Shown here piece after piece: positions 9,898 to 19,077 of a DNA stretch of 64,000 nucleotides. The notes under the pieces are model-generated. The model was not told the origin of the DNA and searched no databases. It saw only the letters and a list, made by a program, of their open reading frames with translations. Source of the DNA: Asticcacaulis sp. MM231 (GTDB lineage: Bacteria > Pseudomonadota > Alphaproteobacteria > Caulobacterales > Caulobacteraceae); assembly GCF_964186625.1 (NCBI RefSeq), contig NZ_OZ075108.1, positions 992,001 through 1,056,000 on the forward strand. Direction: 5' to 3'. How positions within the stretch are numbered: the first letter of the stretch is position 1; the number at the start of each line of letters is the position of its first letter. The position numbers and the translations under genes were made by a program.

Positions 9898-11055
9898 ATG
9901 ACTTAAGCCTATGCCCATCCGTTTACGCGCACCGATCGCTCGCCAACTGCCATCTGGTGGTGGACGCTTGATCGCGTCACCCTGACTCTGGCGCTGATCC
10001 TTCTGGTGCTTGGCTTCTTCTTCTCGTTCTCGTCGTCGCCGGTGGCAGCACCGCACGTCAGCCATTACGACACCTTCTATTACACCAAGCGCCATTTCGT
10101 CTTCGCCCTGATGACGGCGGCCGGCATGATCATGATTTCCATGCTGTCGCTCAAGGGCATCAAGCGCGTCAGCGTGCTGATCTATGGCGGCGCCATCTCG
10201 ATCATGGCCATGCTGCCGCTGATTGGTCACGCGGCCAAGGGCGGTCGGCGCTGGCTCGAACTGGGGCCGATCGCGGTGCAGCCATCGGAATTCCTCAAGC
10301 CGGCCCTGATCGTGCTGATCGCCTGGATGTTCTGCGAAGGGCAAAAAGGCAAGGGCGTGCCAGGCGTGACCGTCGCCTTTTGCCTCTATGCGCTGGCCAT
10401 CGTCCTGTTGCTGATCCAGCCCGATGTCGGGCAATCGATCCTGATCACCATTGCCTTTGGCGCCTGTTTCTTTATCTCCGGCGTGCCCTTTCGCTGGATC
10501 ATCGGCATGTTGTCGGCCGCCGGCGTCGGCCTCGTCGGCCTGTTCTTCATCCAGCCGCACTTTCGCAACCGCATCATGGGGTTTATCTCGCCTGACGCCG
10601 ACTCCGGCTTTCAGGTGGCGCGCGCCAAGGCGGCCATCGCCAATGGCGGGCTGTTCGGTCGCGGCCTCAATGAAGGCACGATGAAGCGCTATATCCCCGA
10701 CCTCCATACCGATTTTATCTATTCGGTGGTGGCGGAAGAGTACGGCCTGTGGCTGATCCTGATCATCATCGGCATCTTCACCTTTATCATTGTGCGCGGA
10801 TTGCTCAAGGCCATGGCGATGCAGGACCCTTTCCGCCAGATCGCCACCTCCGGCCTCTACATCATGCTGGGCACGCAGGTGTTGATCAATGTGTCGGTTA
10901 ATCTCGGCCTCATTCCGCCCAAGGGCATGACCCTGCCGTTTATTTCCTACGGTGGCTCCTCCATGCTGGCGCTGGGCGTCACGCTTGGCTTTATCCTGGC
11001 CCTGACACGCAAGCGTCAGGAAGAGATTCCACAGGACGATCCGACGAAGTGGTAA
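9898..11055 (+). CDS. ftsW: Septal SEDS glycan polymerase FtsW, with a TAA at codon 3
   Basis: FtsW is the multi-pass SEDS polymerase that works with PBP3 at the division septum. The body is clear: LGPIAVQPSEFLKPALIVLIAW, LIQPDVGQSI, then FISYGGSSMLALGVTLG at the C-terminus. The ATG at 9898 has AGGA seven bases upstream, and the frame after it reads a typical FtsW N-terminus (AYAHPFTRTDRS). However, codon 3 (9904-9906) is TAA. The next usable in-frame start is GTG at 10006, which would remove the cytoplasmic N-terminus and part of the first helix. Either the base is an error, or the gene is expressed in an unusual way, or it is damaged. Confidence 0.85.
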
Positions 11056-11129
11056 ATGTCGTCGAAAAGGCCTTAGCTTTTTATATCTGAGCCGTTATGG
11101 TCAGACGACGATGATTTCGGGGATTCCAC

Positions 11130-12284
11130 TTGGCGACGCCTAAACCACCCAAACCGCGCCGTAAGGCCTCTTCCTTTGCCGCCAAACCTTTAGCCATCGT
11201 GGCGGCGGGCGGCACCGGCGGACATATGTTCCCCGCCGAAGCTTTGGCGCGTGAGCTGATCAGCCGCGGCTGGGATGTGGTGCTGGCCTCTGACAAGCGC
11301 GGCGCCGCCTATGCCGAGAATTTTCCCGCCATCGAGCGCCTGTCGCTGGAAGCCGCCACCTTCAGGAACGGCGATCCGATCGGCATGGCGAAGGCGGCGA
11401 TCAAGATCGGGCAGGGTATCCTGCAGGCGCGCAAGGCCTTTGCGCGGCTCAAGCCGTGGGCGGTGATCGGCTTTGGCGGCTATCCGTCCTATCCGGCGCT
11501 GATGGCCGCGCTTGGTCGCAAGGATGTCACCCTGATCCACGAACAGAATTCCGTGCTGGGTCGTTCCAATCGTCAACTGGTCAAGAAGGTCGATGCCGTC
11601 GCTTGCGCTTTCCCTGTCCTGCGCATGGCGCCCGATGAACTCGAGGGCAAGGTGCAGGTGGTCGGCAATCCGGTGCGCCCGGATATCCGCGCGCTGTATG
11701 ATGAGCCCTATCCGGCCATTGATCCAACCGTCAATATTCTGGTGACCGGGGGGTCGCAGGGCGCGAAGATCCTGTCCGAAACCGTGCCGCAGGCCCTGGC
11801 CATGCTGCCGATGTCGCTGCGCATCAATCTGCACGTTGAGCAGCAGGCGCGCGACGAGCAGGTCGAGCAGGCGCGGATGGTCTATGCGCTGTCGGAGATC
11901 GATGCCGAGGTGGCGCCGTTCTTTTCCAACATGGCCGAACGCCTCGGCCGCGCCCATATCGTTATCGGCCGGGCCGGGGCGTCGACCGTCTGCGAACTGG
12001 CCGTGGCCGGCAAGCCCTCGGTGCTGATTCCGCTCAAGATCGCGGCTGACGATCACCAGACCTACAATGCCGAGGTGCTGAAAGAGGCCAAGGCGGCCAT
12101 CGTCATCCGCGAGGAACACTTTACCGCCGAACGCTTGAGCGAAGAGATCCGCCTGATGATCGAGGCCTCATCGATGCTGCCGATGCGCGCTGGTGCTGCG
12201 AAATCGGTGGCGCGCCCTGATGCGGCCAAACTTTTAGCCGATCTGGTGGAACGCACCGTAACCAAAATCAAGGATGGGTCATGA
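11130..12284 (+). CDS. murG: Lipid II synthase, GlcNAc transferase
   Basis: MurG transfers GlcNAc from UDP-GlcNAc to lipid I on the inner face of the membrane. The 384-residue protein has the N-terminal glycine loop AAGGTGGHMFPAEALA near residue 25, then GFGGYPSYPAL, HEQNSVLGRSN and VTGGSQGAK. The UDP-binding half has GRAGASTVCELAVAGKPS. Start is TTG at 11130, with GGGG about seven bases upstream; there is no in-frame ATG before the glycine loop. The basic, proline-rich N-terminal extension is a little longer than usual. Confidence 0.96.
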   Translation: MATPKPPKPRRKASSFAAKPLAIVAAGGTGGHMFPAEALARELISRGWDVVLASDKRGAAYAENFPAIERLSLEAATFRNGDPIGMAKAAIKIGQGILQARKAFARLKPWAVIGFGGYPSYPALMAALGRKDVTLIHEQNSVLGRSNRQLVKKVDAVACAFPVLRMAPDELEGKVQVVGNPVRPDIRALYDEPYPAIDPTVNILVTGGSQGAKILSETVPQALAMLPMSLRINLHVEQQARDEQVEQARMVYALSEIDAEVAPFFSNMAERLGRAHIVIGRAGASTVCELAVAGKPSVLIPLKIAADDHQTYNAEVLKEAKAAIVIREEHFTAERLSEEIRLMIEASSMLPMRAGAAKSVARPDAAKLLADLVERTVTKIKDGS

Positions 12285-13351
12285 CCGAAAAGGCACTCGA
12301 CATTGGTTTCATTCAGCGCGTGCTGTTTATTATTTTGGCCATCGCGGCGAGTTTGCTGATCTTCAAGCTGCTCAGCCTGTGGCTGCTGATCTTCGGTGCC
12401 ATCGTGATCGCTACCGTGCTGCGGGCCCTGGCCGAACCGCTGATCAAATATACGCCGCTCAATGACACCCTGGCCATCCTGACCGTTCTGGTCGCCGTTC
12501 TGGCGCTGATTTCGCTGACCTTCTTCCTGTTCGGCTACGAACTGGTGGCGCAGACGCAAAACCTGACCAAGCAGATACCGGTGGCCTGGGCTGCCTTGCA
12601 GGTACGCCTGCAGCAACTGGGCCTTAATGACGAAGTGCAAAAGCAAATGGCTACTGTGGGGCAGCAGGCCAGCGGTCTGGCGTCCAAGCTTCCGCTCATT
12701 GCTGGCAGCATCTTTTCGGCGCTGGCCAACCTGTTGGTCGCCACGATCGCCGGCATCATTCTGGCGATAGACCCCGGCAAGTATCGTGACGGCGTGGTCT
12801 TCCTGTTTGCCGATGATCATAAGGAGAAGGTGCGCGACGCCATGAACGTGGCCGGCCGCGCCCTGCGCCTGTGGTTCATCGGTCAGTTTATCTCGATGGT
12901 GCTGGTTGGCACCCTGACCGGCTTTGGTCTGTGGTTCCTGCATGTGCCGTCGGCGCTAGCTTTGGGCATGGTGTCGGGTCTGGCGCAGTTCGTGCCGATC
13001 GTAGGGCCGGTGGTTTCGGCGGGGCCAGGTCTGTTGCTGGCGGCGGTGTCCGGGTGGCAGACTTTCCTTTGGGCGCTGGTGATCTATGTCGGCGTATCGC
13101 AAATGGAGAGCAATTTCATCACGCCGGCGGTTCAGCGCCAGATCGCTTCTATTCCGGTGATCATCACCCTGTTCGCGGTGGTTGGCTTTGCCGGACTGCT
13201 TGGCACTATGGGCGTGCTGTTCGCTATGCCGCTGACCGTGATCATCTACACCCTGGTGCGCAAGCTTTATGATGGTGAAGATGTGACGCAAGGGAAGGGG
13301 AAGGGGCCTGCGCGTAGTCTGCTCAAACCGAAGGCGGCAAAAGCGGATTAA
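12281..13351 (+). CDS. AI-2E family membrane transporter
   Basis: A 356-residue membrane protein of the AI-2E/PerM family. It has about seven or eight helices: a pair at the N-terminus, a long soluble loop around residues 90-140, then a C-terminal bundle with GLAQFVPIVGPVVSAGPGLL near residue 235. Members export small molecules or ions, and substrates are mostly unproven. The ATG overlaps the murG stop by four bases (ATGA), so it is probably translated from the murG message. It is not a usual dcw member. Confidence 0.88.
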   Translation: MTEKALDIGFIQRVLFIILAIAASLLIFKLLSLWLLIFGAIVIATVLRALAEPLIKYTPLNDTLAILTVLVAVLALISLTFFLFGYELVAQTQNLTKQIPVAWAALQVRLQQLGLNDEVQKQMATVGQQASGLASKLPLIAGSIFSALANLLVATIAGIILAIDPGKYRDGVVFLFADDHKEKVRDAMNVAGRALRLWFIGQFISMVLVGTLTGFGLWFLHVPSALALGMVSGLAQFVPIVGPVVSAGPGLLLAAVSGWQTFLWALVIYVGVSQMESNFITPAVQRQIASIPVIITLFAVVGFAGLLGTMGVLFAMPLTVIIYTLVRKLYDGEDVTQGKGKGPARSLLKPKAAKAD

Positions 13352-13374
13352 AGGTGGCGCATCGGGTCCTGCGA

Positions 13375-13638
13375 CTAATGCAGGATGCGGCGTATAAGCA
13401 GACCGTCAGGCAGCATGCGATAATAAATGACATGCGAACCGGTGACGAACCTGCGCGTGTCAGGTGCAATGTGGCCATAATAAGTGCCAAGATTTGGGTT
13501 GCTTGCAATGTGTGCAAAAGCTTTAAGCAGATCATCACGATAGCTGCGAGCGCGTTGAATGCCAAAGACCTGAAGGCTGTAATCGGCAATAGCGGCGAGA
13601 TCAGCTTCAGCTTTTCGGCTTAACCTGTAATCAGCCAC
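13375..13638 (-). CDS. ParE/RelE-type toxin, C-terminus cut by an amber codon
   Basis: An 87-residue toxin of the RelE/ParE fold: YRLSRKAEADLAAIADYS at the N-terminus, then YYGHIAPDTRRFVTGSHVIYYRM and RRILH. The GTG start at 13638 overlaps the antitoxin stop, the usual toxin-after-antitoxin layout. It ends in TAG at 13375-13377 right after RRILH. The same frame then continues for eight codons, SQDPMRHL, to TAA, which resembles the tail that ParE proteins normally carry. A CAG-to-TAG change would explain this, so activity may be altered. Whether it poisons gyrase or cuts mRNA cannot be told. Confidence 0.75.
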   Translation of the reverse strand: MADYRLSRKAEADLAAIADYSLQVFGIQRARSYRDDLLKAFAHIASNPNLGTYYGHIAPDTRRFVTGSHVIYYRMLPDGLLIRRILH

Positions 13639-13861
13639 TAGAGAGATGTCTTGCTTCGGCTTTGGCCCAGATGTCTTCCACTGTCGCCTCGCTGACACCG
13701 CTGGTATCGGCTTCGTCAAGCATATTACGTAGTTTAGCCTCAGCCGCCTTGTGCAATTGATCCTGATGGACCAGCGCATTGACATAGGTCTCGGCATCGT
13801 CCGTCTGCCCGGTTATCCACGACCGGGATTGCTCATCCAGCGATATCGACATCTTGCCCAT
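13631..13861 (-). CDS. ParD-like ribbon-helix-helix antitoxin
   Basis: A 76-residue protein starting MGKMSISLDEQSRSWI, typical of the ParD/CopG ribbon-helix-helix N-terminal strand and first helix. The acidic C-terminal half would wrap the toxin. GAGG lies seven bases before the ATG. It precedes and overlaps the toxin gene. Such antitoxins usually repress their own promoter, here between 13862 and 13999, which is shared divergently with murC. The pair lies between the AI-2E transporter and murC. Confidence 0.8.
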   Translation of the reverse strand: MGKMSISLDEQSRSWITGQTDDAETYVNALVHQDQLHKAAEAKLRNMLDEADTSGVSEATVEDIWAKAEARHLSSG

Positions 13862-13999
13862 GGCGGAACCTCTTTGTTGACGTCATTATTGCCATAAAAG
13901 CCGCGGCTGTGAAAGGCTGAAAAGGATCAGTGACAGGCCCGCAAGGATGGTCTAAACCCTGTTCCCTTCCCATTTCTTTCTCTGTGAAACGACCCCTGC

Positions 14000-15439
14000 A
14001 TGACCCTTCACACCAAGCGCCCGACGCCTTTCGATCTCGGTCCCGTCCATTTTGTTGGCATTGGCGGCATCGGCATGAGCGGCATCGCCGAAATCATGAT
14101 CAAGATCGGCTACAAGGTGCAGGGTTCCGACGCCAAGGCCTCGGCCAATACCGAGCGTCTCGAAAAGCTGGGTGCGCAGATTTTCATCGGTCATGAAGCC
14201 TCGCACGTCTCGGAAGGCGTTTGTGCCCTCGTCTATTCCACCGCCGTGAAGCAGGACAATCCGGAAATGGTCGAGGCGCGCCGCCGCCGTATCCCGCTGG
14301 TGCGACGCGCCGAAATGCTGGCCGAACTGATGCGCCTCCAATTCTCCATTGCGGTCGGTGGCACCCACGGCAAGACGACGACCACCTCCATGGTGGCCTG
14401 TCTGCTCGATGCCGGTGGCAAGGACCCGACCGTGGTCAATGGCGGCATCATCAATGCCTACGGCACCAATGCCAAGGTGGGGGATGGTGACTGGATCGTG
14501 GTCGAGGCCGATGAATCCGACGGCTCCTTCCTGCGTCTGAAATCGACCCTGGCCATCGTCACCAATATCGACGCCGAACACCTCGATCACTGGGGCGATT
14601 TCGAAGCCGTCAAAAAAGGCTTTGTCGATTTCGTCGAAAATATTCCCTTCTATGGGTTCGCCGCCGTCTGCATCGACCATCCGGAAGTGCAGGCCCTGGC
14701 CGCCAAGATCGACAACCGCCGCCTGATACCCTATGGCACGAGCCCGCAGGCCGAGGTGCGCTGCGCCAATATCGAATTTGGCCCCGAAGGCGCGGTTTTC
14801 GATGTCGTCTTCTCGCCGCCCTCTAGTCAATTGGGGGGCATTGAGCCCTTCACCTGGGAGAAGCTCAAGCTGCCGATGACCGGCAACCACAACGTCTCCA
14901 ATGCCACCGCCGCCATCGCCATCGCCCGTGAACTGGGCATTGGTGAGGACGATATCCGCCGTGGCCTGGGGGCTTTCGGAGGCGTCAAGCGCCGCTTCAC
15001 CACCACCGGCGTGGTGGATGGTATCCGCGTGATCGATGACTATGGCCACCACCCTGTCGAGATCGCCGCCGTTTTGAAAGCTGCGCGTCAGGTCAGTTCC
15101 GGCCGCGTCATCGCCGTGGTCCAGCCGCACCGCTATACCCGCCTGCGCGATCTGATGAACGAGTTCTCGTCGTGCTTCCATGACGCCGACACGGTGATCG
15201 TGGCCGACGTCTACTCCGCCGGCGAACTGCCGATCGAGGGCGTCGACAAGACCCATCTGGTCGAAGGTTTGCACCGCTTCGGTCACCGCAACGCCATAGC
15301 GCTCGATGGCCCGTCGCAACTGGCCGGTCTGGTGGCGGCTGAGGCCAAGCCTGGCGATATCGTCGTCCTGCTCGGTGCCGGCGATATCACGCAGTGGGCC
15401 TATGCCCTGCCATCGCAGCTTGAAGCGTTAAAGAGCTAA
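14000..15439 (+). CDS. murC: UDP-MurNAc:L-alanine ligase
   Basis: MurC adds the first residue, L-alanine, to UDP-MurNAc. The 479-residue protein has [17 protein letters not shown] near residue 15, the ATP loop [12 protein letters not shown] near 118, [10 protein letters not shown] near 168, and the C-terminal [10 protein letters not shown] and [11 protein letters not shown] motifs. It is full length and intact. The divergent toxin-antitoxin pair upstream separates it from murG, so it may have its own promoter. Confidence 0.97.
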   Translation: MTLHTKRPTPFDLGPVHFVGIGGIGMSGIAEIMIKIGYKVQGSDAKASANTERLEKLGAQIFIGHEASHVSEGVCALVYSTAVKQDNPEMVEARRRRIPLVRRAEMLAELMRLQFSIAVGGTHGKTTTTSMVACLLDAGGKDPTVVNGGIINAYGTNAKVGDGDWIVVEADESDGSFLRLKSTLAIVTNIDAEHLDHWGDFEAVKKGFVDFVENIPFYGFAAVCIDHPEVQALAAKIDNRRLIPYGTSPQAEVRCANIEFGPEGAVFDVVFSPPSSQLGGIEPFTWEKLKLPMTGNHNVSNATAAIAIARELGIGEDDIRRGLGAFGGVKRRFTTTGVVDGIRVIDDYGHHPVEIAAVLKAARQVSSGRVIAVVQPHRYTRLRDLMNEFSSCFHDADTVIVADVYSAGELPIEGVDKTHLVEGLHRFGHRNAIALDGPSQLAGLVAAEAKPGDIVVLLGAGDITQWAYALPSQLEALKS

Positions 15440-15520
15440 ACCCCGACTCATCTTGAAAATAAATTTGTGCAGTGCAATAAGTTTTGTCGATGCATAAGCG
15501 CAGTCTTCAAGCTGAAATTC

Positions 15521-16609
15521 GTGAGTGAGTCCAACCACTACAAGGCCTTCGATGGTTTGAGAGGCTTTGCGGCGATTTCAGTTGTTCTTTTTCACATAGG
15601 TCACTGGCTTGGCGTGCCCTGGTTGGCCACCAATAGCGGTCTGGCGGTCGATCTGTTTTTCTGCCTGAGCGGCTATGTTATGGTGCTGGCCTATGGCGCG
15701 TGCCTGAAGGAGAGCATGACACTGGCGAAATTTGCCCGCGTTCGCCTTGTGCGCCTGATGCCGATGATCCTGCTTGGACTGCTTATCAGCATACTTTACA
15801 GCGTCATAAGCATCTTCGCGAAGCATGAGCCCGTAGATCAGCTAGCGCTGGCCCTGGCTTTTCTGCTGGCCATGGTCAATCTGCCTTATCTCCATGCTCC
15901 GACGAGCATCGGCGGCCCCCAAGTCTTTCCGCTCAACGGGCCACAATATTCGCTCTTCCTTGAACTGGCAGCGAATTTTGTCTGGGCTTTGCTGCGCCGG
16001 ATCGATGGGCTTGTCTTGTCGCTGAGCCTGACGGTGGTGTCCTTTGCGTTAATGCTGCTTTTCCCAGGGGGCGGTGATGAAACGGCCACCTTCTGGCAAG
16101 GCATACCGCGCGTCTGCACGTCCTTCTGTCTGGGTGTTGCGCTGTTCTTTGCCGATGCACGTTTTCTTCAGGGACGGGCGGCAGGTTCGCGTCTCTGGCA
16201 CTGGCTGTTCTGGATCAGCGTGGTGGCCATGGTGGTCATCTTTTACACACCTGTACCGCTTCATGCGCTGAGCCAATGGCTGTAGGTCCCGCTTGTTTCG
16301 CCCTTGCTCGTGCTCTGCGGCGCCAAGGTCCGTTTGCAGGCCGCCATAAGCCCGGCTGCCGTGCTGGCGGGCACCTTGTCCTACCCTGTCTATGCGATGC
16401 ACTATCCTCTGTTTCGCTGGGTCAACGGCGTCTACCAGACCGTTACACATCAGCGCAACGCCCTGATTGAAGGGGCGATCATCTTTGTTGTGGTTATTGT
16501 CGCCAGCTATCTGGCGCTTAAATTTATCGATGAGCCTGTCAGGAAATTTCTGTCGCAACGCTTCCTGTCGAGTTCGCGCTTGACTTTTAGGGCCGGATCA
16601 CCCTTCTGA
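15521..16609 (+). pseudogene. Acyltransferase family 3 membrane protein, interrupted by an amber codon
   Basis: An integral-membrane O-acyltransferase of the OafA/NodX group: KAFDGLRGFAAISVVLFHIGHW at the N-terminus with the conserved His, VDLFFCLSGYVM, and a further run of about ten helices. The likely start is GTG at 15521 (reads SESNHYKAFDG). TAG at 16283-16285 interrupts the frame; the same frame then continues with helices and the typical ending FIDEPVRKFL to 16609. The first part alone lacks the last helices. Such enzymes modify surface glycans. AT-rich codons and its place between murC and murB suggest acquisition. Confidence 0.75.
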
Positions 16610-16649
16610 CATTTGCCGCCTGGAGCGTGCAGATGATGACGGAACCGCT

Positions 16650-17558
16650 ATGACGCAACAGTCCCACGCCTGGATCGCCGACCTGCCGCCGGTGCGCGGC
16701 AAGATGATGTATCGCGCTGATCTGGCGCCCTTCACCTGGTTTCGCGTCGGCGGACCGGCCGACGTGGTTTTCCTGCCGGAAGACGCCGCCGACCTGTGCG
16801 AATTCCTGAAAAACCTGGATCCCGGCATTCCGGCCCTGACCATCGGCGTTGGCTCGAACCTGCTGGTACGCGATGGCGGCATCGATGGCGTGGTGATTCG
16901 CCTCGGCCGTAATTTCGCCGATGTGACGCCGCGCGGCGAGGGGCGTATCGAAGCCGGTGCGGCGGCGCTGGATGCCCATGTCGCCAAGGTGGCGGCGCAA
17001 AACGGCATTGCCGGTCTGGAATTCTATCGTGGCGTGCCGGGCACGATCGGCGGGGCGCTCACCATGAACGCCGGCTGCTACGGCTCGGAAACCAAGGACA
17101 TTCTGATCGAGGCCTATGCCATCACGCGCTCTGGCGAGCGCATCACGATCTCCAATGCCGAGATGGGTTTCCGCTACCGCCATTCGGAACCCGAAGGCGT
17201 CATCTATACCGGCGCGCTGTTCCAAGGCACGCCTGATGATGCGTCGGCGGTCACCGAGCGGATGGAAGCCATCACCGCCCGCCGTGAGCAGACCCAGCCG
17301 ATCCGTGAAAAGACCGGCGGTTCGACCTTCAAGAATCCGGAGGGCAAGAGCGCCTGGCAGTGCGTTGATGAGGCCGGCTGGCGTGGCAAGCTGTTCGGCG
17401 CCGCCAAGTTCTCCGAACTGCATTCCAACTTTATGATCAATACCGGCGACGCCACGGCGGCCGAACTGGAAGGTCTGGGCGAGGCCGTCCGCGCCGATGT
17501 CATGACGAAGCTGGGCATCGACCTGCACTGGGAAATCAAACGGTTGGGCAAGGCGTAG
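16650..17558 (+). CDS. murB: UDP-N-acetylenolpyruvoylglucosamine reductase
   Basis: MurB is the FAD enzyme that reduces enolpyruvyl-UDP-GlcNAc to UDP-MurNAc. The 302-residue protein has the FAD-binding motifs [14 protein letters not shown] near residue 70 and [15 protein letters not shown] near 125. The C-terminal substrate domain has [13 protein letters not shown] and [11 protein letters not shown], where the Ser is the expected proton donor. It ends in TAG. Downstream comes a repeat pair and folP, not ddl-ftsQ-ftsA-ftsZ. Confidence 0.97.
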   Translation: MTQQSHAWIADLPPVRGKMMYRADLAPFTWFRVGGPADVVFLPEDAADLCEFLKNLDPGIPALTIGVGSNLLVRDGGIDGVVIRLGRNFADVTPRGEGRIEAGAAALDAHVAKVAAQNGIAGLEFYRGVPGTIGGALTMNAGCYGSETKDILIEAYAITRSGERITISNAEMGFRYRHSEPEGVIYTGALFQGTPDDASAVTERMEAITARREQTQPIREKTGGSTFKNPEGKSAWQCVDEAGWRGKLFGAAKFSELHSNFMINTGDATAAELEGLGEAVRADVMTKLGIDLHWEIKRLGKA

Positions 17559-17569
17559 GCACTCCTTGA

Positions 17570-17789
17570 TCCTCCCCTTCGCAGCGGGGGAGGTGGCAGC
17601 GCCCAGTTCTTGCGGGCAAAGCCCGCAGGGTTGGTGTCGCTGACGGAGGTGGCGGACATAGGCGGGAGGTTAAGCTATGACGGAAGGTAAATGCGCGATC
17701 TGGGGAACGCTTTCAGCAAGCCCCCTCCGTCGCGGACTGTGTCCTTACGGACTTCGCCGCTCCACCTCCCCCGCTTCGCAAGGGAGGAT
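17570..17789. repeat. Inverted pair of palindromic intergenic repeats between murB and folP
   Basis: A forward copy at about 17570-17650 has a CCTCCCC/GGGGGAGG hairpin, then GGTGGCAG, a second hairpin (GCGGGCAAAGCCCGC) and GACGGAGG. A reverse copy at about 17718-17789 reads CCCCCTCCGTC, an internal hairpin, CCACCTCCCCC, then GCTTCGCAAGGGAGG. The layout matches the repeats at 30844-30976 and 40275-40755. No gene is seen inside; the short open frames here read only repeat sequence. Confidence 0.75.
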
Positions 17790-17799
17790 ATAGTAAGCC

Positions 17800-18639
17800 A
17801 TGACCTTACTCGACCTCCATGCCGCCAAAGGCCCGCTGATCATGGGCATCGTCAACGTTACGCCGGACAGCTTTTCGGACGGCGGGCGCTTTATCGGCTT
17901 TGAACACGCGCTCAGCCACGCGCGGCAACTGATCACCGAAGGCGCCGATGTGCTCGATATCGGCGGCGAATTGACCCGTCCCGGTGCCCATCCGGTGACG
18001 CTGGAGGAAGAGATCAGCCGCGTCGTGCCGCTGATCGCCGTGCTCTCCGGCCTCAGCGATACCCCCATTAGTATCGATACACTCAAACCCGAAGTGGCCG
18101 AGGAAGCCGTCAAGGCCGGCGCCAGCATCTGGAATGATGTCAGCGCGCTCAGCTATACGCCGCATAGTCTGGAGGCTGCTGCGCGCAGCGGCCGCGAGGT
18201 CATCCTGATGCACATGCAGGGCGAGCCACGCACCATGCAGGCCAGTCCTTATTACGAGGACGTGGTGGCCGAGGTCGAATCCTATCTGCTCGAACGTGCC
18301 GAAGTCGCCATTCGCGCCGGCGTCGCGCGCGGCCATATCTGGCTTGATCCCGGCATCGGCTTTGGCAAGACGCTCGATCATAATCTGGCGCTGATCAGAG
18401 CTACGGATCGCCTGGCCTCGCATGGCTTCCCGCTGCTGATGGCGGCCTCCCGCAAGCGCTTTATCGCAGCCCTCGAAGAACGCGAGGGCGCCGAGCCCGC
18501 CGATCCTGAGCTGCGCGTCGGCGGCACGCTGGCGGTGCATTTGCATTCTATCGCAAAAGGCGCAAAAATGGTGCGAGTCCATGACGTTCTGGCCATGAAG
18601 CAGGCCTTGCGTCTCTGGACTGCCCTGGAACCTTCATGA
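17800..18639 (+). CDS. folP: Dihydropteroate synthase
   Basis: FolP condenses p-aminobenzoate with the dihydropterin pyrophosphate in folate synthesis and is the sulfonamide target. The 279-residue TIM barrel has IMGIVNVTPDSFSDGG near residue 14, DIGGELTRPGA near 50, SIDTLKPEVA, NDVSAL, MHMQGEPRTMQ and LDPGIGFGKT. In most enzymes the second motif reads GGESTRPG; here Ser is Leu. SRKRF replaces the usual SRKSF. Both changes lie in substrate-binding loops, with unknown effect. It overlaps the next gene by four bases. Confidence 0.95.
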   Translation: MTLLDLHAAKGPLIMGIVNVTPDSFSDGGRFIGFEHALSHARQLITEGADVLDIGGELTRPGAHPVTLEEEISRVVPLIAVLSGLSDTPISIDTLKPEVAEEAVKAGASIWNDVSALSYTPHSLEAAARSGREVILMHMQGEPRTMQASPYYEDVVAEVESYLLERAEVAIRAGVARGHIWLDPGIGFGKTLDHNLALIRATDRLASHGFPLLMAASRKRFIAALEEREGAEPADPELRVGGTLAVHLHSIAKGAKMVRVHDVLAMKQALRLWTALEPS

Positions 18640-18953
18640 GCTACCGAACGCGCGCCGCTGTCTATTTTATCCTGCTGCCGGTCTGTCTGATCGGCGCCCT
18701 GAGCGGCTCCGCGCGCCTGTTCTGGTCGTTCGCCTTTTTCTTTGTGGCGGTGTCGCAGTTCTTCTTCCTGTGCCCGCGTTGCGGCAAACATGTCGATACC
18801 AAGGGCGCCGACAAGGGCCATCTTTTCTATGGCGTCTTCGAGAAGCATGAGCTGGACTGCCCGCGCTGCGGACGGACACGCGAAAATGTCTGGCCGCTGC
18901 AATATCTGACCCGACGCGAGCCGTGGGACGGCGTGCGTCACGACGAGCCCTGA
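18636..18953 (+). CDS. Small membrane protein with a zinc-ribbon tail
   Basis: A 105-residue protein with two hydrophobic segments near residues 9-24 and 28-46, followed by CPRCG near residue 47 and CPRCG near 78. The paired CxxC motifs are a probable zinc ribbon on the cytoplasmic side. Its ATG overlaps the folP stop (ATGA), so it is probably translated with folP. I recognise no specific family. Confidence 0.65.
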   Translation: MSYRTRAAVYFILLPVCLIGALSGSARLFWSFAFFFVAVSQFFFLCPRCGKHVDTKGADKGHLFYGVFEKHELDCPRCGRTRENVWPLQYLTRREPWDGVRHDEP

Positions 18954-19077
18954 CTTATACCAACATGCGTGGTGTAGAACCGCTTCATTGGTATTCGCTT
19001 TTTTCAGCTCAAACGCCGCATTGCTCGCCGCTTAGGCGGCGGGCAGTCGCCCTTGCCAAACGTCATGACGCTTGGTA

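Noticed and set aside
13375-16285. Amber (TAG) suppression as a genetic-code feature, from two TAG-interrupted genes
   Set aside because: mraY, murF and murB end in TAG in good family positions, so TAG works as a normal stop here.
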